NCBI GenBank assembly: GCA_023391335.1
Contig: JAEWBG010000077.1
Coordinates: 7,314 to 71,313 of the forward strand
Origin: Pseudomonadota bacterium
Lineage (GTDB): Bacteria > Pseudomonadota > Gammaproteobacteria > Steroidobacterales > Steroidobacteraceae
Reading direction: 5' to 3'
DNA: 64,000 bases
Shown here in pieces: positions 33,410 to 44,899 of the stretch. Made by a program: the position numbers and the translations under genes. Each line of letters begins with the position of its first letter. Within the stretch, counting starts at the first letter, position 1. A model generated the notes under the pieces. It ran no database searches and was not told where the DNA came from. It saw nothing but the letters and a program-made list of their open reading frames with translations.

Positions 33410-33640
33410 ATGGGCACCTCTTCCAGAAACGAAGGCGAAGGCAACAAGACGGCGGATCGCAATTATCGCGAGGCCACCAAGAATTTCGTTGAATCCGAAC
33501 GCGGCCAGCGCGAGATTCAACAAGCCGGCGACGTGAGCGCCAGCGAAGAGAGCGAGATCCGCAGCGCCGAGGAGCAAGCCAAATCTCGCGCGAAGGAACA
33601 CGATCCCGAAGAAGTACGGGATTCGCATCGCGCTTCCTAG
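33410..33640 (+). CDS. Small hydrophilic stress-type protein
   Basis: A 76-residue, extremely charged protein without Cys or hydrophobic stretches, probably intrinsically disordered. The pattern NYREATKNFVESERGQREIQ recalls small conserved proteobacterial proteins (N.....YNEATR.FV..G). No function is known to me. The ribosome-binding site AAGGAGG is optimal with 7-nt spacing, which decides the start against longer frames. A hairpin follows 18 nt after the stop. Confidence 0.8.
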   Translation: MGTSSRNEGEGNKTADRNYREATKNFVESERGQREIQQAGDVSASEESEIRSAEEQAKSRAKEHDPEEVRDSHRAS

Positions 33641-33658
33641 AAGTGTTGTTGTCTTGAG

Positions 33659-33685
33659 CTCTGGCCCTGCTCTGGGGGGCCAGAG
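33659..33685 (+). terminator. Stem-loop after the 33410 gene
   Basis: CTCTGGCCC (33659-33667) pairs with GGGCCAGAG (33677-33685), a 9-bp perfect stem with a 9-nt loop, 18 nt after the stop codon. A T-run does not follow, so it is a terminator-like hairpin of uncertain efficiency. Confidence 0.5.
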
Positions 33686-33719
33686 TCTGCACACACCGAT
33701 TGATTCGCTGACGAATGCA

Positions 33720-33761
33720 GGTCACGATCGCGCTTGATACTCAAATCAAGCAATCGTGACC
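33720..33761 (+). promoter_or_regulatory. Hairpin covering the MFS gene start codon
   Basis: GGTCACGAT (33720-33728) pairs with ATCGTGACC (33753-33761) and CTTGAT (33733-33738) with ATCAAG (33745-33750), leaving small internal loops. The GTG start (33756-33758) lies within the outer stem, so the fold would hide it. No strong ribosome-binding site is visible either. Could be a translational control element or an operator. Confidence 0.45.
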
Positions 33762-35030
33762 TCTCGTAGCGTCTCTCGAACATCCTTTCGCAGCGTCATC
33801 GGCGGCTCGCTCGGCAATCTCGTCGAGTGGTTCGATTGGTACGCCTATTCGGCGTTTACCATTTACTTCGCCAACAGTTTCTTTCCCGCCGAGGAACGTA
33901 CGGCGCAATTGCTCAAAGCCGCTGCGATTTTCTCAGTGGGTTTCCTGATGCGTCCGCTCGGCGCGTGGGTGTTGGGTGCTTACGCGGATCGACATGGCCG
34001 AAAATCGGCTCTCACGCTCTCCGTTTCGATGATGGCGCTCGGTTCGCTCCTCATCGCGATCACGCCTACGTACGCGACGATCGGTGTGGCTGCGCCTGGC
34101 ATGCTGATGCTCGCACGAATCCTGCAGGGCTTCAGCACCGGAGGCGAATACGGAGCGAGCGCCACGTATATGAGTGAAGTCGTCCATCCATCGCACCGCG
34201 GCCTGTATTCCGGTGTGCTTTATGCCACGTTGATTCTAGGACAGTTACTCGCGCTCGCCGTTTTGATGCTGCTGCAGTTTCTATTGCTCACGCGCGAGCA
34301 ACTCCACGCTTGGGGATGGCGAATTCCGTTCGCACTAGGAGCCCTCATCGCTATCGTTGCGCTGCTGTGGCGGCGCAAATTGCCCGAATCGGAGCTCTTC
34401 GAACGCACCACACCTTCGAGCCGCGCCGGACGTCTGCGCATGTTGAGGGCGCAGCCTCGCGCTGTCGCCATGGTCGTCGGTCTGACACTAGGCGGTACGT
34501 TGTACTTCTACACGTTCACCACTTACATGCAGAAGTTTCTGGTGAACAGCACGGGATTGACTGAGGCCCAGTCGACTTGGATTTCTTCGGTCGCGCTGCT
34601 CGTGTTTGTTTTGATGCAGCCCTTGGCCGGGGCCGTTTCAGACCGCATCGGCAGACGTACAGTCCTGATTGCTTTCGGATCCTTGGCAACGTTGACAACC
34701 GTTCCCCTGCTGCTGGCGGTCGAACACGCACACAGCGCAACGAGTGCTTTAATGCTTGTGCTTGTCGGGATGATCATCGCCTCGATGTACAGCTCGGTTT
34801 CTGCCATCGCCAAAGCCGAGTTGTTTCCGATCGAGATCCGCGCGCTGGGGGTCGGGCTTCCATACGCAGTGGCCGTCTCCGTCTTCGGCGGCAGCGCCGA
34901 GACGATCGCGCTCTGGCTGAAGTCTGTCGACCACGCACATTACTTTTACTTCTATGTCAGTTTGTGTGCCGCGATATCCCTGTTCGTGTATTGGCGCATG
35001 CCGGACTCCCGAGTTCACTCGCAAATGTAG
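33756..35030 (+). CDS. MFS transporter, metabolite:H+ symporter (KgtP/ProP-like MHS family)
   Basis: A 424-residue permease with twelve predicted membrane helices. The MHS hallmarks are present: GGSLGNLVEWFDWYAYSAFT at the start, FLMRPLGAWVLGAYADRHGR, and ARILQGFSTGGEYGASATYM followed by PSHRGLYSG. The central loop is KLPESELFERTTPSSRAGRL and the second half has AGAVSDRIGRR. Closest well-known types carry alpha-ketoglutarate (KgtP) or other small organic acids or compatible solutes; the substrate cannot be told from sequence. The start is GTG at 33756, inside a hairpin. Part of the accessory block. Confidence 0.92.
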   Translation: MTSRSVSRTSFRSVIGGSLGNLVEWFDWYAYSAFTIYFANSFFPAEERTAQLLKAAAIFSVGFLMRPLGAWVLGAYADRHGRKSALTLSVSMMALGSLLIAITPTYATIGVAAPGMLMLARILQGFSTGGEYGASATYMSEVVHPSHRGLYSGVLYATLILGQLLALAVLMLLQFLLLTREQLHAWGWRIPFALGALIAIVALLWRRKLPESELFERTTPSSRAGRLRMLRAQPRAVAMVVGLTLGGTLYFYTFTTYMQKFLVNSTGLTEAQSTWISSVALLVFVLMQPLAGAVSDRIGRRTVLIAFGSLATLTTVPLLLAVEHAHSATSALMLVLVGMIIASMYSSVSAIAKAELFPIEIRALGVGLPYAVAVSVFGGSAETIALWLKSVDHAHYFYFYVSLCAAISLFVYWRMPDSRVHSQM

Positions 35031-35093
35031 CCATTCCGCCGCTAAGGAATGCAAAGAACGCGTGGTGGAATTCGAGTCGATTAGAATCGCCGC

Positions 35094-35474
35094 ATGAGTC
35101 AACCTCCACGCAAACGCATCATCGATGAGGGCGGCATCGTTTACTCGACCGGCATCGGCGAGCGTTGCCCGAATTGTCTGCGGCCGAAGGCCGAATGCGT
35201 GTGCCGCAAAGGAACACCCGGCAAAGCCTCCGCACCCGGTCCCGTTAGAGTCAGCCGCGAGACCCAAGGTCGCAAAGGAAAAGGCGTGACCGTCATTAGC
35301 GGGCTCGGATTGCCTCCCGCTGAACTCGATGCGCTCGCAACGGAACTCAAGAAGCGTTGCGGGTCCGGCGGATCGAGCGGCGATGGACGCATCGAAATCC
35401 AAGGCGATCACCGCGACAAACTCGTCGAGGAACTGATTCGCCGCGGCTGGCAGGCGAAGAAATCCGGCGGATGA
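35094..35474 (+). CDS. yciH: SUI1/eIF1-like translation factor YciH
   Basis: A 126-residue bacterial homologue of eIF1. The N-terminal zinc-ribbon-like part is CPNCLRPKAECVC; the SUI1 domain runs KGVTVISGLGLPPAELDALA, KKRCGSGGSSGDGRIEIQGD and HRDKLVEELIRRGWQAKKSG. E. coli YciH influences initiation fidelity and is not essential. ATG at 35094 is the only sensible start. Follows the MFS gene after 63 nt. Confidence 0.93.
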   Translation: MSQPPRKRIIDEGGIVYSTGIGERCPNCLRPKAECVCRKGTPGKASAPGPVRVSRETQGRKGKGVTVISGLGLPPAELDALATELKKRCGSGGSSGDGRIEIQGDHRDKLVEELIRRGWQAKKSGG

Positions 35475-35520
35475 TTTTCAACGGCTCGCAGCGCGAGTCA
35501 CTTCTCACAGGAGTCGATCT

Positions 35521-36120
35521 ATGAAGGCTGTTTCCAAACTGCAGAAGGCAATGATGCTCTCGCTGCCCGCGCTATTTGCACTGAGTGCGAATGCAGCGCC
35601 CGTGACGTACAACATCGACGCCGCGCACACCTATCCGAGCTTCGAAGCCGATCACATGGGCGGAGTTTCTACCTGGCGCGGCAAGTTCAATGCGACTAGC
35701 GGCAAAATCGTTCTCGACCGCGAGGCTCAGACGGGCACGATGAATGTCACCGTCGATGTTTCATCGATCGACTTCGGCAACGATCGACTCAACCAACACG
35801 CTCAGTCGCCTGACATGTTCGATGTCGCGAAGTATCCGACCGCGACCTATGAAGGGAAGCTGGTGAAATTCAAGGATGGCGCGCCGACTGAAGTTCAAGG
35901 GACGCTGAATCTGCACGGCGTCACCAAGCCAGTGACGCTCAAGATCGATCATTTCCTGTGCAAGAAGCATCCCATGAGCGGCAAGGAAGTCTGCGGCGCT
36001 AACGCGACGGCGAATCTCAATCGCGAAGAGTTCGGGATTAGCTATGGCAAGCAGCTTGGGTTCGATATGAATGTACTGCTGCGCATTCAAGTCGAGGCGG
36101 CTCCCGCACCGCAGATTTAA
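35521..36120 (+). CDS. YceI-family periplasmic lipid-binding protein
   Basis: A 199-residue secreted beta-barrel protein. A 25-residue signal peptide (ending LSANA before APVTY) precedes the lipocalin-like YceI domain: YNIDAAHTYPSFEADHMGGV, VTVDVSSIDFGNDRLNQHAQ, MFDVAKYPTATYEGK, TLNLHGVTKPVTLKIDHFLC and FGISYG. Homologues bind isoprenoid quinones or similar polyisoprenoids. Good ribosome-binding site (AGGAG, 7 nt). Converges on dnaE, with an inverted repeat filling the gap. Confidence 0.95.
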   Translation: MKAVSKLQKAMMLSLPALFALSANAAPVTYNIDAAHTYPSFEADHMGGVSTWRGKFNATSGKIVLDREAQTGTMNVTVDVSSIDFGNDRLNQHAQSPDMFDVAKYPTATYEGKLVKFKDGAPTEVQGTLNLHGVTKPVTLKIDHFLCKKHPMSGKEVCGANATANLNREEFGISYGKQLGFDMNVLLRIQVEAAPAPQI

Positions 36121-36125
36121 AACAT

Positions 36126-36293
36126 TTCACACGGAGGGCACGGAGAACACGGAGAACACGGAGTTTCAAACAAGTCGTGGCGACTTTGGATATTGGCGAC
36201 CGAATTACCGTCACAACTTTCGCTGTATCTGGGGCATATTCGCGCTTAGTAGCGTTCTAGAAGTCTCCGTGATCTCCGTGACCTCCGTGTGAA
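36126..36293. repeat. Long-range inverted repeat, CACGGAGA type, between yceI-type gene and dnaE
   Basis: Arms 36126-36154 and 36265-36293 match at 27 of 29 positions when inverted; each is built of three to four CACGGAGA-like units. Loop about 110 nt without coding potential. The left arm starts 5 nt after the YceI stop and the right arm ends 9 nt before the dnaE stop. It is the best-preserved example of this architecture in the window. Confidence 0.75.
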
Positions 36294-36302
36294 CGTTCTT
36301 AC

Positions 36303-39815
<3,513 letters not shown>

Positions 39816-39822
39816 CGCTGCC

Positions 39823-40506
39823 TTAGGTCTCCATCTCGGCTTCGCGCTGAGCGCGGGCTGCGTCGAGCAGTTCGCGCAACCGCCCTTTCACGCCCGTGGC
39901 GCGCGCCTCGTGGGCAACGCGTACCGGTTCAAAGCTGCGGCGGTGAATTGGCGTCGGCCCGAATTCGTCCAACGCTTCGTAATGCTGCGGCGTGCTGTAG
40001 CCCTTATGCGAAGCAAAGCCAAAATTCGGGAACACGGCATCGAGGCTCACCATCATTCGATCGCGTGTCGTCTTGGCGAGAATCGAAGCCGCGCCGATGC
40101 AGGTGTGAAGCGCATCGCCATCAATGATGGCCTCGTGCGTGCACTCCCACGGCATCGCCACGAACGAGGGGCAACGATTGCCGTCCACCTGGACGTGGCC
40201 GGGAGGAACGCGCAATCCAATCAGTGCACGACGCATGGCTAAGTACGTCGCTTGAAGAATATTGAGCGTGTCGATTTCGTCCACATCCGCCCACGCGACC
40301 GACCACGCAATCGCCGTGTCGCGAATCTTGATGGCGAGTCGCTCGCGCTCTTCGGGATCAAGCACTTTGGAATCGCGAATGCCCCGAATGCGCCGACGTG
40401 GATCGAGGATCACGGCAGCCGCGACGACGGGGCCCGCGAGCGGCCCGCGCCCGGCCTCATCCACACCCGCGATCCACAGAGATTGAGAGCGCCGTACAGC
40501 GCTCAT
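39823..40506 (-). CDS. rnhB: Ribonuclease HII
   Basis: A 227-residue RNase H type 2 that removes ribonucleotides from DNA duplexes. The catalytic region is IAGVDEAGRGPLAGPVVAAA with DSKVLDPEERERLA; AWADVDEIDTLNILQATYLA, VDGNRCP, IGAASILAKTTRDRMM and GYSTPQHYEAL are typical. ATG at 40506 is the best start; the frame stays open to a GTG at 40653 but the added 49 residues are not family-like. This leaves 151 nt to the lpxB stop, unlike the tight E. coli arrangement, and nothing else is recognised there. Confidence 0.95.
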   Translation of the reverse strand: MSAVRRSQSLWIAGVDEAGRGPLAGPVVAAAVILDPRRRIRGIRDSKVLDPEERERLAIKIRDTAIAWSVAWADVDEIDTLNILQATYLAMRRALIGLRVPPGHVQVDGNRCPSFVAMPWECTHEAIIDGDALHTCIGAASILAKTTRDRMMVSLDAVFPNFGFASHKGYSTPQHYEALDEFGPTPIHRRSFEPVRVAHEARATGVKGRLRELLDAARAQREAEMET

Positions 40507-40657
40507 GACCGCGCACCGCCGCACATTCTGAAGCTGAGCGAATGAGTGCCGAGGGCTTGCGAGGAGCAGCAGGTAGAGTCGTCGTAAAGCAAGGTAGGCG
40601 CGGTCGCTGGTGTCTTGGTTGGCACTTGTCGGTGTTTGCGCGGGCGAGCCCACACAT

Positions 40658-41851
40658 TCACTGCGCAGGCTCGTGCATCAACTCGGCGATCGCCTCGGCG
40701 GCGCGCTTGCTGGCATCGCGCCGGAGGGTCTCGTGAATCAGGGTGAAAGTTTGCATCAGCTGATCGCGATCGGCACGTTCCAATTGCTGAATTACTTGAG
40801 GGCCAATCACTTCCGCGCGCACTTGGTCGTTGAAAAGTTCAGGAACGACTTGGCGTCCTGCCAGCAAATTCGGCTGCGCAAAAAACGGCGCCTTAAATAG
40901 TTTCAAGCGCTTGAGCAGAAAACTTGTGAGCGCACCTAAGCGATACGTGACAACCATCGGGCGCTTGACCAGGGTCGCTTCCAGCGTTGCCGTGCCAGAC
41001 GCAAGCAGCACAGCGTCGCTGGCTCCCATCACGTCCTGAGCCCGGCCATCGAACAGCGTTACCGAGTTTGAAACGCCAGCGCGCCGCAGCGCGCTCGCGA
41101 ACACTTCGCGCGTCGGCGCTGAAGCCAGCGCGGCGATGAACTTCAATGTAGGCCTGGCCGCACGCAGCCAGGCGACCGTCGCAGCAAAATCACCGCTGAG
41201 GGCCGTTACCTCACCGCGGCGACTACCCGGCAGCAGCGCGAGGTACTCGCCTTCGCGACTTAAGCCGAGGCGCTCGCGGCACTGGTTCGCATCGGTGGTA
41301 AGAGGAATGCGATCTGCGAGTGGGTGCCCGACGAATACCGCGCGCACCCCGTGCGAATCGTAGAAAGGAGGTTCGAAGGGCAACAGGCAGAGGACCAAAT
41401 CCACCGCTCGACCGATCGTACGCGCCCGCCCCTGGCGCCAAGCCCAGACTTGCGGACTGACGTATTGGACGGTGCGAATCCCTTGCGCCTTGAGGTCAGG
41501 TGCAAGCCGCAGATTGAACTCCTTCGCATCGACGCCGACGTAGATTGCCGGGCGTTCGCGGAGCACTCGGACGACGAGGTCGCGACGAATGCGCAGTAGT
41601 CGCGGCAAGTGCGGAATGATCTCGAAGAGCCCGTTGACGGCTAGACTTTCGGCGCGCTCCCAGGGTTCGCAGCCAGCCGCGATCATCTTGGGCCCGGCAA
41701 TACCGGCAAATCTCACGGATCCGAGCCGCTCGCGCAGCGCCTCGATCAACTGCGCGCCGAGGTTGTCGCCGGAGGTTTCTCCCGCGACCAGGACAATCAG
41801 TGGAGGCGAAGATGATGAGCTCACCTTCGACGATCCCGCGCCCGCGGTCAT
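40658..41851 (-). CDS. lpxB: Lipid-A-disaccharide synthase LpxB
   Basis: A 397-residue GT-B type glycosyltransferase joining lipid X and UDP-diacylglucosamine. Signatures: VLVAGETSGDNLGAQLIEAL (residues about 20-39), FAGIAGPKMIAAGC, VGVDAKEFNLRLAPDLKAQG, VQYVSPQVWAWRQGRARTIG, FVGHPLADRI, LLPGSRRGEV and VLLASGTATLEATLVKRPMV. Length is typical (382 in E. coli) with a short Ser-rich N-terminal extension. Separated from lpxA by 6 nt. Confidence 0.97.
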   Translation of the reverse strand: MTAGAGSSKVSSSSSPPLIVLVAGETSGDNLGAQLIEALRERLGSVRFAGIAGPKMIAAGCEPWERAESLAVNGLFEIIPHLPRLLRIRRDLVVRVLRERPAIYVGVDAKEFNLRLAPDLKAQGIRTVQYVSPQVWAWRQGRARTIGRAVDLVLCLLPFEPPFYDSHGVRAVFVGHPLADRIPLTTDANQCRERLGLSREGEYLALLPGSRRGEVTALSGDFAATVAWLRAARPTLKFIAALASAPTREVFASALRRAGVSNSVTLFDGRAQDVMGASDAVLLASGTATLEATLVKRPMVVTYRLGALTSFLLKRLKLFKAPFFAQPNLLAGRQVVPELFNDQVRAEVIGPQVIQQLERADRDQLMQTFTLIHETLRRDASKRAAEAIAELMHEPAQ

Positions 41852-41857
41852 CGGCCC

Positions 41858-42646
41858 TTAGCGAACGATGCCGACGCGTTCGCGGCGCGGCGTAGTGTCG
41901 TTGAGAAAATCCACGAAAGGCACGATCTCGGGCTGAGCTTGCGCAAGTTGCTGCAACTCCTGCATCGCCTCGGAGAGCTTGAGGCCAGAGCGATACAAGA
42001 CCTTGTAGGCATCGCGAATGTTGCGGATCTGCTCAGTCGAATACCCGCGTCGCTTCAGCCCTTCCGCATTCACGCTGTGCGGCTCGGCAGGCCGCCCGAC
42101 AGCCATGACGAATGGCGGCACGTCGCGCGTGACAGCAGTGTTATTCGCGATGAACGCATGCGCACCCACCTTGCAGAACTGATGCACGCCCGAGAATCCG
42201 CCCATGTGCACCCAATCTCCCATCCACACGTGACCGCCCAAGGTCGCGTAGTTCGCGAACACGCAGTGCGAGCCGATCACGCAGTCGTGTCCTACGTGAG
42301 AGCCAGCCATGAACAAGTTGTCGTTCGCGATCTTGGTGACGAGCTGATCCTTCGTCGTCCCGCGATTGATCGTGCAGTTCTCGCGGAAAATATTGCGTTC
42401 GCCGATCTCCAGGCGAGTCGGCTCGTTGTTGTACTTGAGATCCTGCGGGGCTGCACCGATGGAAGCGAATTGAAAGATTTTGTTGTCGCGTCCGATCGTC
42501 GTCGGCCCATCGATGACCACATGCGGCCCCACCCAACAACCCGATGCGATGGTCACGTTCGGGCCGATCACCGAGTACGCGCCGATTTCGACTGTGCTGT
42601 CGATGTTGGCGCTGGGATCGATGAGAGCGGTGGGATGAATAGACAT
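41858..42646 (-). CDS. lpxA: UDP-N-acetylglucosamine acyltransferase LpxA
   Basis: A 262-residue left-handed beta-helix acyltransferase, first step of lipid A. The protein starts MSIHPTALIDPSANIDSTVE and runs through hexapeptide turns; the catalytic His lies in AGSHVGHDCVIGSHCVFANY. The helical C-terminal domain (IRNIRDAYKVLYRSGLKLSE) is typical. Length equals E. coli LpxA (262). Lies between fabZ and lpxB as usual. Confidence 0.98.
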   Translation of the reverse strand: MSIHPTALIDPSANIDSTVEIGAYSVIGPNVTIASGCWVGPHVVIDGPTTIGRDNKIFQFASIGAAPQDLKYNNEPTRLEIGERNIFRENCTINRGTTKDQLVTKIANDNLFMAGSHVGHDCVIGSHCVFANYATLGGHVWMGDWVHMGGFSGVHQFCKVGAHAFIANNTAVTRDVPPFVMAVGRPAEPHSVNAEGLKRRGYSTEQIRNIRDAYKVLYRSGLKLSEAMQELQQLAQAQPEIVPFVDFLNDTTPRRERVGIVR

Positions 42647-42673
42647 GGATTCGTTGGTTAAACGGCGCGCGAC

Positions 42674-43138
42674 TTACACGCCCTCCCCGGGCGCAACCAT
42701 CATCTCGGCACTGGTCACTTCCGCACCGTCCACTTCAGCAATGGTGGAGAACTTCCAAATACCGCGCAACGAGCGTTCCAGATTCGCCTTCAAGATGAGC
42801 TGATCGCCGGGCATCACCGGCTTGCGAAAGCGTGCTTTGTCGATGCCGACGAAATACAGCTCGCGTTTCTCTTCCGGGTATACGCCGGCGGTCACGAAGG
42901 CCAAGATTCCCGCCGTCTGCGCCAATGCTTCCAGGATCATCACTCCAGGGAAGACGGGCCGGTTGGGAAAATGGCCCGGAAAGCAGGGCTCGTTGATCGT
43001 GACGTTTTTGAGGGCGCGAATTGCCTTTCCCGACTCGCACTCCAGCACCCGATCCACGAGCAGGAAGGGGTAACGATGCGGCAATCGTCGCATCACTTCC
43101 TGAATGTCCATTGCTGGACGTGCCGCAGCTTCTGCCAT
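42674..43138 (-). CDS. fabZ: 3-hydroxyacyl-ACP dehydratase FabZ
   Basis: A 154-residue hot-dog-fold dehydratase of fatty acid synthesis, which shares 3-hydroxymyristoyl-ACP with LpxA and LpxD. Motifs: RRLPHRYPFLLVDRVLECES, the catalytic His in CFPGHFPNRPVFPGVMILEA with the Glu in LEALAQTAGILA, and FVGIDKARFRKPVMPGDQL. ATG at 43138 abuts the lpxD stop (TGA then ATG), so the two are tightly coupled. Confidence 0.98.
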   Translation of the reverse strand: MAEAAARPAMDIQEVMRRLPHRYPFLLVDRVLECESGKAIRALKNVTINEPCFPGHFPNRPVFPGVMILEALAQTAGILAFVTAGVYPEEKRELYFVGIDKARFRKPVMPGDQLILKANLERSLRGIWKFSTIAEVDGAEVTSAEMMVAPGEGV

Positions 43139-44230
43139 TCAGTCCTCTGTCGATTCCGATTGTTGTGGTCCGAGTTCCGGCTCGGCGGAGTCGGCGCTGG
43201 AACGCAAACGGCGGACCTCTCGCGCCAGATCATCGAGCTGATTGAAACGCGCCGCATTCTTGCGGAATCGCGCAGTTTCATCCACCGTCAAGCCGCTCGA
43301 ATAATAGCCGGGCTTGCGAATGCTGGTAGACACGAACGACTTACCGGTCAACACCACGTCGTCGCAAATCGTCAGATGACCAGCAATGCCGACCTGACCG
43401 GCGATCATGCAACGCTTACCTACGGTCGTACTGCCCGACACGCCGGAACAGCCTGCGATGACGGTATGTGCACCGATGCGCACGTTGTGTCCAATTTGAA
43501 TTTGATTGTCGAGCTTCACGCCATCCTCGATCACCGTGTCCTCGATGGCCCCGCGATCGATGGTCGTGTTCGCGCCAATCTCGACATCATTGCCGATGCG
43601 CACGGCGCCCACCTGCGGCACTTTGATCCATTCACCTTGATCGGGCGCAAGTCCGAATCCGTCAGCCCCGATCACCACGCCAGGATGCAACAGGCAGCGC
43701 TGACCGATGCTCACCGACTGGCAGACAGTGACGTTCGCGACGAGCCGCGTGTCGGCGCCGATCTCGGTGCCGTCCATGACGACGCATCCCGGCCCAATGT
43801 GTGAGCGCGCACCGACGCGCACGTTGCGCGCGATGACTGCATTCGCCCCAACAGTGCTACTCGGATCGATCTGCGCAGTCGAATCCACACTCGCGCTCGA
43901 ATGAATACCCGGTGCCGCTTCCACGGGCGGGTGCAACACAGCAGCAACTCGAGCGTACGTTGCGTAAGGGTTCTTGCAGATCAGCGCGGAGCCCGCACAG
44001 TCGTTCGCGAACTTAGGCTCGACAATGACCGCGCCCGCACGAGTATGGGCGAGATACTTGCGGTACCGCGGATTGGCCAAGAAGCTGATGCAGTCGATGT
44101 CGGCGGCTTCTAACGTCCCGACACGGCGCACGCGCAGATCCGGATCGCCCCTCAAAGTGCAACCGAATCGGACCGCGAGCTCACCAAGCGAAATGCCCGG
44201 CGGCTCGCGATCGGAGGTCTGCACGCTCAT
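43139..44230 (-). CDS. lpxD: UDP-3-O-(3-hydroxyacyl)glucosamine N-acyltransferase LpxD
   Basis: A 363-residue acyltransferase adding the N-linked 3-hydroxyacyl chain in lipid A synthesis. N-terminal uridine-binding domain (ISLGELAVRFGCTLRGDPDL, CISFLANPRYRKYLAHTRAG), then hexapeptide repeats, and the active-site stretch LDNQIQIGHNVRIGAHTVIA with the catalytic His. FGLAPDQGEWIKVPQVGAVR is a strong LpxD mark. The C-terminal helix continues about 20 residues longer than in E. coli (341) with a polar tail. Directly before fabZ. Confidence 0.97.
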   Translation of the reverse strand: MSVQTSDREPPGISLGELAVRFGCTLRGDPDLRVRRVGTLEAADIDCISFLANPRYRKYLAHTRAGAVIVEPKFANDCAGSALICKNPYATYARVAAVLHPPVEAAPGIHSSASVDSTAQIDPSSTVGANAVIARNVRVGARSHIGPGCVVMDGTEIGADTRLVANVTVCQSVSIGQRCLLHPGVVIGADGFGLAPDQGEWIKVPQVGAVRIGNDVEIGANTTIDRGAIEDTVIEDGVKLDNQIQIGHNVRIGAHTVIAGCSGVSGSTTVGKRCMIAGQVGIAGHLTICDDVVLTGKSFVSTSIRKPGYYSSGLTVDETARFRKNAARFNQLDDLAREVRRLRSSADSAEPELGPQQSESTED

Positions 44231-44288
44231 GCGAGATACTCAGGTGGGGCTGCGCGAAACATCGAGCAGTCCCCGGACCGGCAGTGGG

Positions 44289-44861
44289 CTACTGCTTCGG
44301 CTGAGTCGAGGGCTTTGCACCCGCGCTGTTTGCGGGCGCAGGCGAACTCTTCGCGCGCGCCTGCAAAGCGCTCAGTACTTGGGGGGTGATATCAAGGGCT
44401 TGGCTTGCATACAGCACGCCATCACCGACGACGAGATCGTAGTTCGCGCCCTTCGCGTAGCTCTGCACTTCCTGCAGCAACGAGCGTTGCAGCTTGCCGA
44501 TCTCCTCATTACGGCGCAGGTTCAAATCTTCGACGTATTCGTTCTGCTTGCGCTGCAGATCGCGTTGCCCATCGCGCAGGTCTTTTTCCGCTCGGTTGCG
44601 CTCGTTCTCGGCCATGACCGCACCATCGCGCTGGAGCTTCTCTTCTTTGGCCTTGAGATCTTTCTGCTGCGCGACAATCTCGCGCTGCCGAGGGGCGAAC
44701 TCGTCCGACAACGCCTGCATGGCCGCCTTCGCCTGCGGCGCTTCATCGAGCAGCCGCGGCACATTCACTACCGCGATCTTCATTTCCGCATGTGCCGCTC
44801 CCAGCGGAGCCGCCATCATGCCGAACGCGATCATCCACCCTGCCCAGTTCAGTCGTGTCAT
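44289..44861 (-). CDS. skp: Periplasmic chaperone Skp/OmpH family
   Basis: A 190-residue outer-membrane-protein chaperone. A 25-residue signal peptide ends GAAHA before EMKIAVVNVPRLLDEAPQAK. A long helical region (about 45-120, rich in Lys/Glu/Gln: QREIVAQQKDLKAKEEKLQR) forms the tentacle hairpin, and the C-terminal strand region LVVGDGVLYASQALDITPQV matches the family. A low-complexity tail (SSPAPANSAGAKPSTQPKQ) is extra. Lies 38 nt after bamA as in E. coli. Confidence 0.95.
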   Translation of the reverse strand: MTRLNWAGWMIAFGMMAAPLGAAHAEMKIAVVNVPRLLDEAPQAKAAMQALSDEFAPRQREIVAQQKDLKAKEEKLQRDGAVMAENERNRAEKDLRDGQRDLQRKQNEYVEDLNLRRNEEIGKLQRSLLQEVQSYAKGANYDLVVGDGVLYASQALDITPQVLSALQARAKSSPAPANSAGAKPSTQPKQ

Positions 44862-44899
44862 TGCTAATGCCTCAATGCTTGTATCGAGCGAAACGCGCT

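Noticed and set aside
33659..33685. Strong intrinsic terminator after the small gene
   Set aside because: The stem is perfect but no T-run follows, so only a terminator-like hairpin is claimed.
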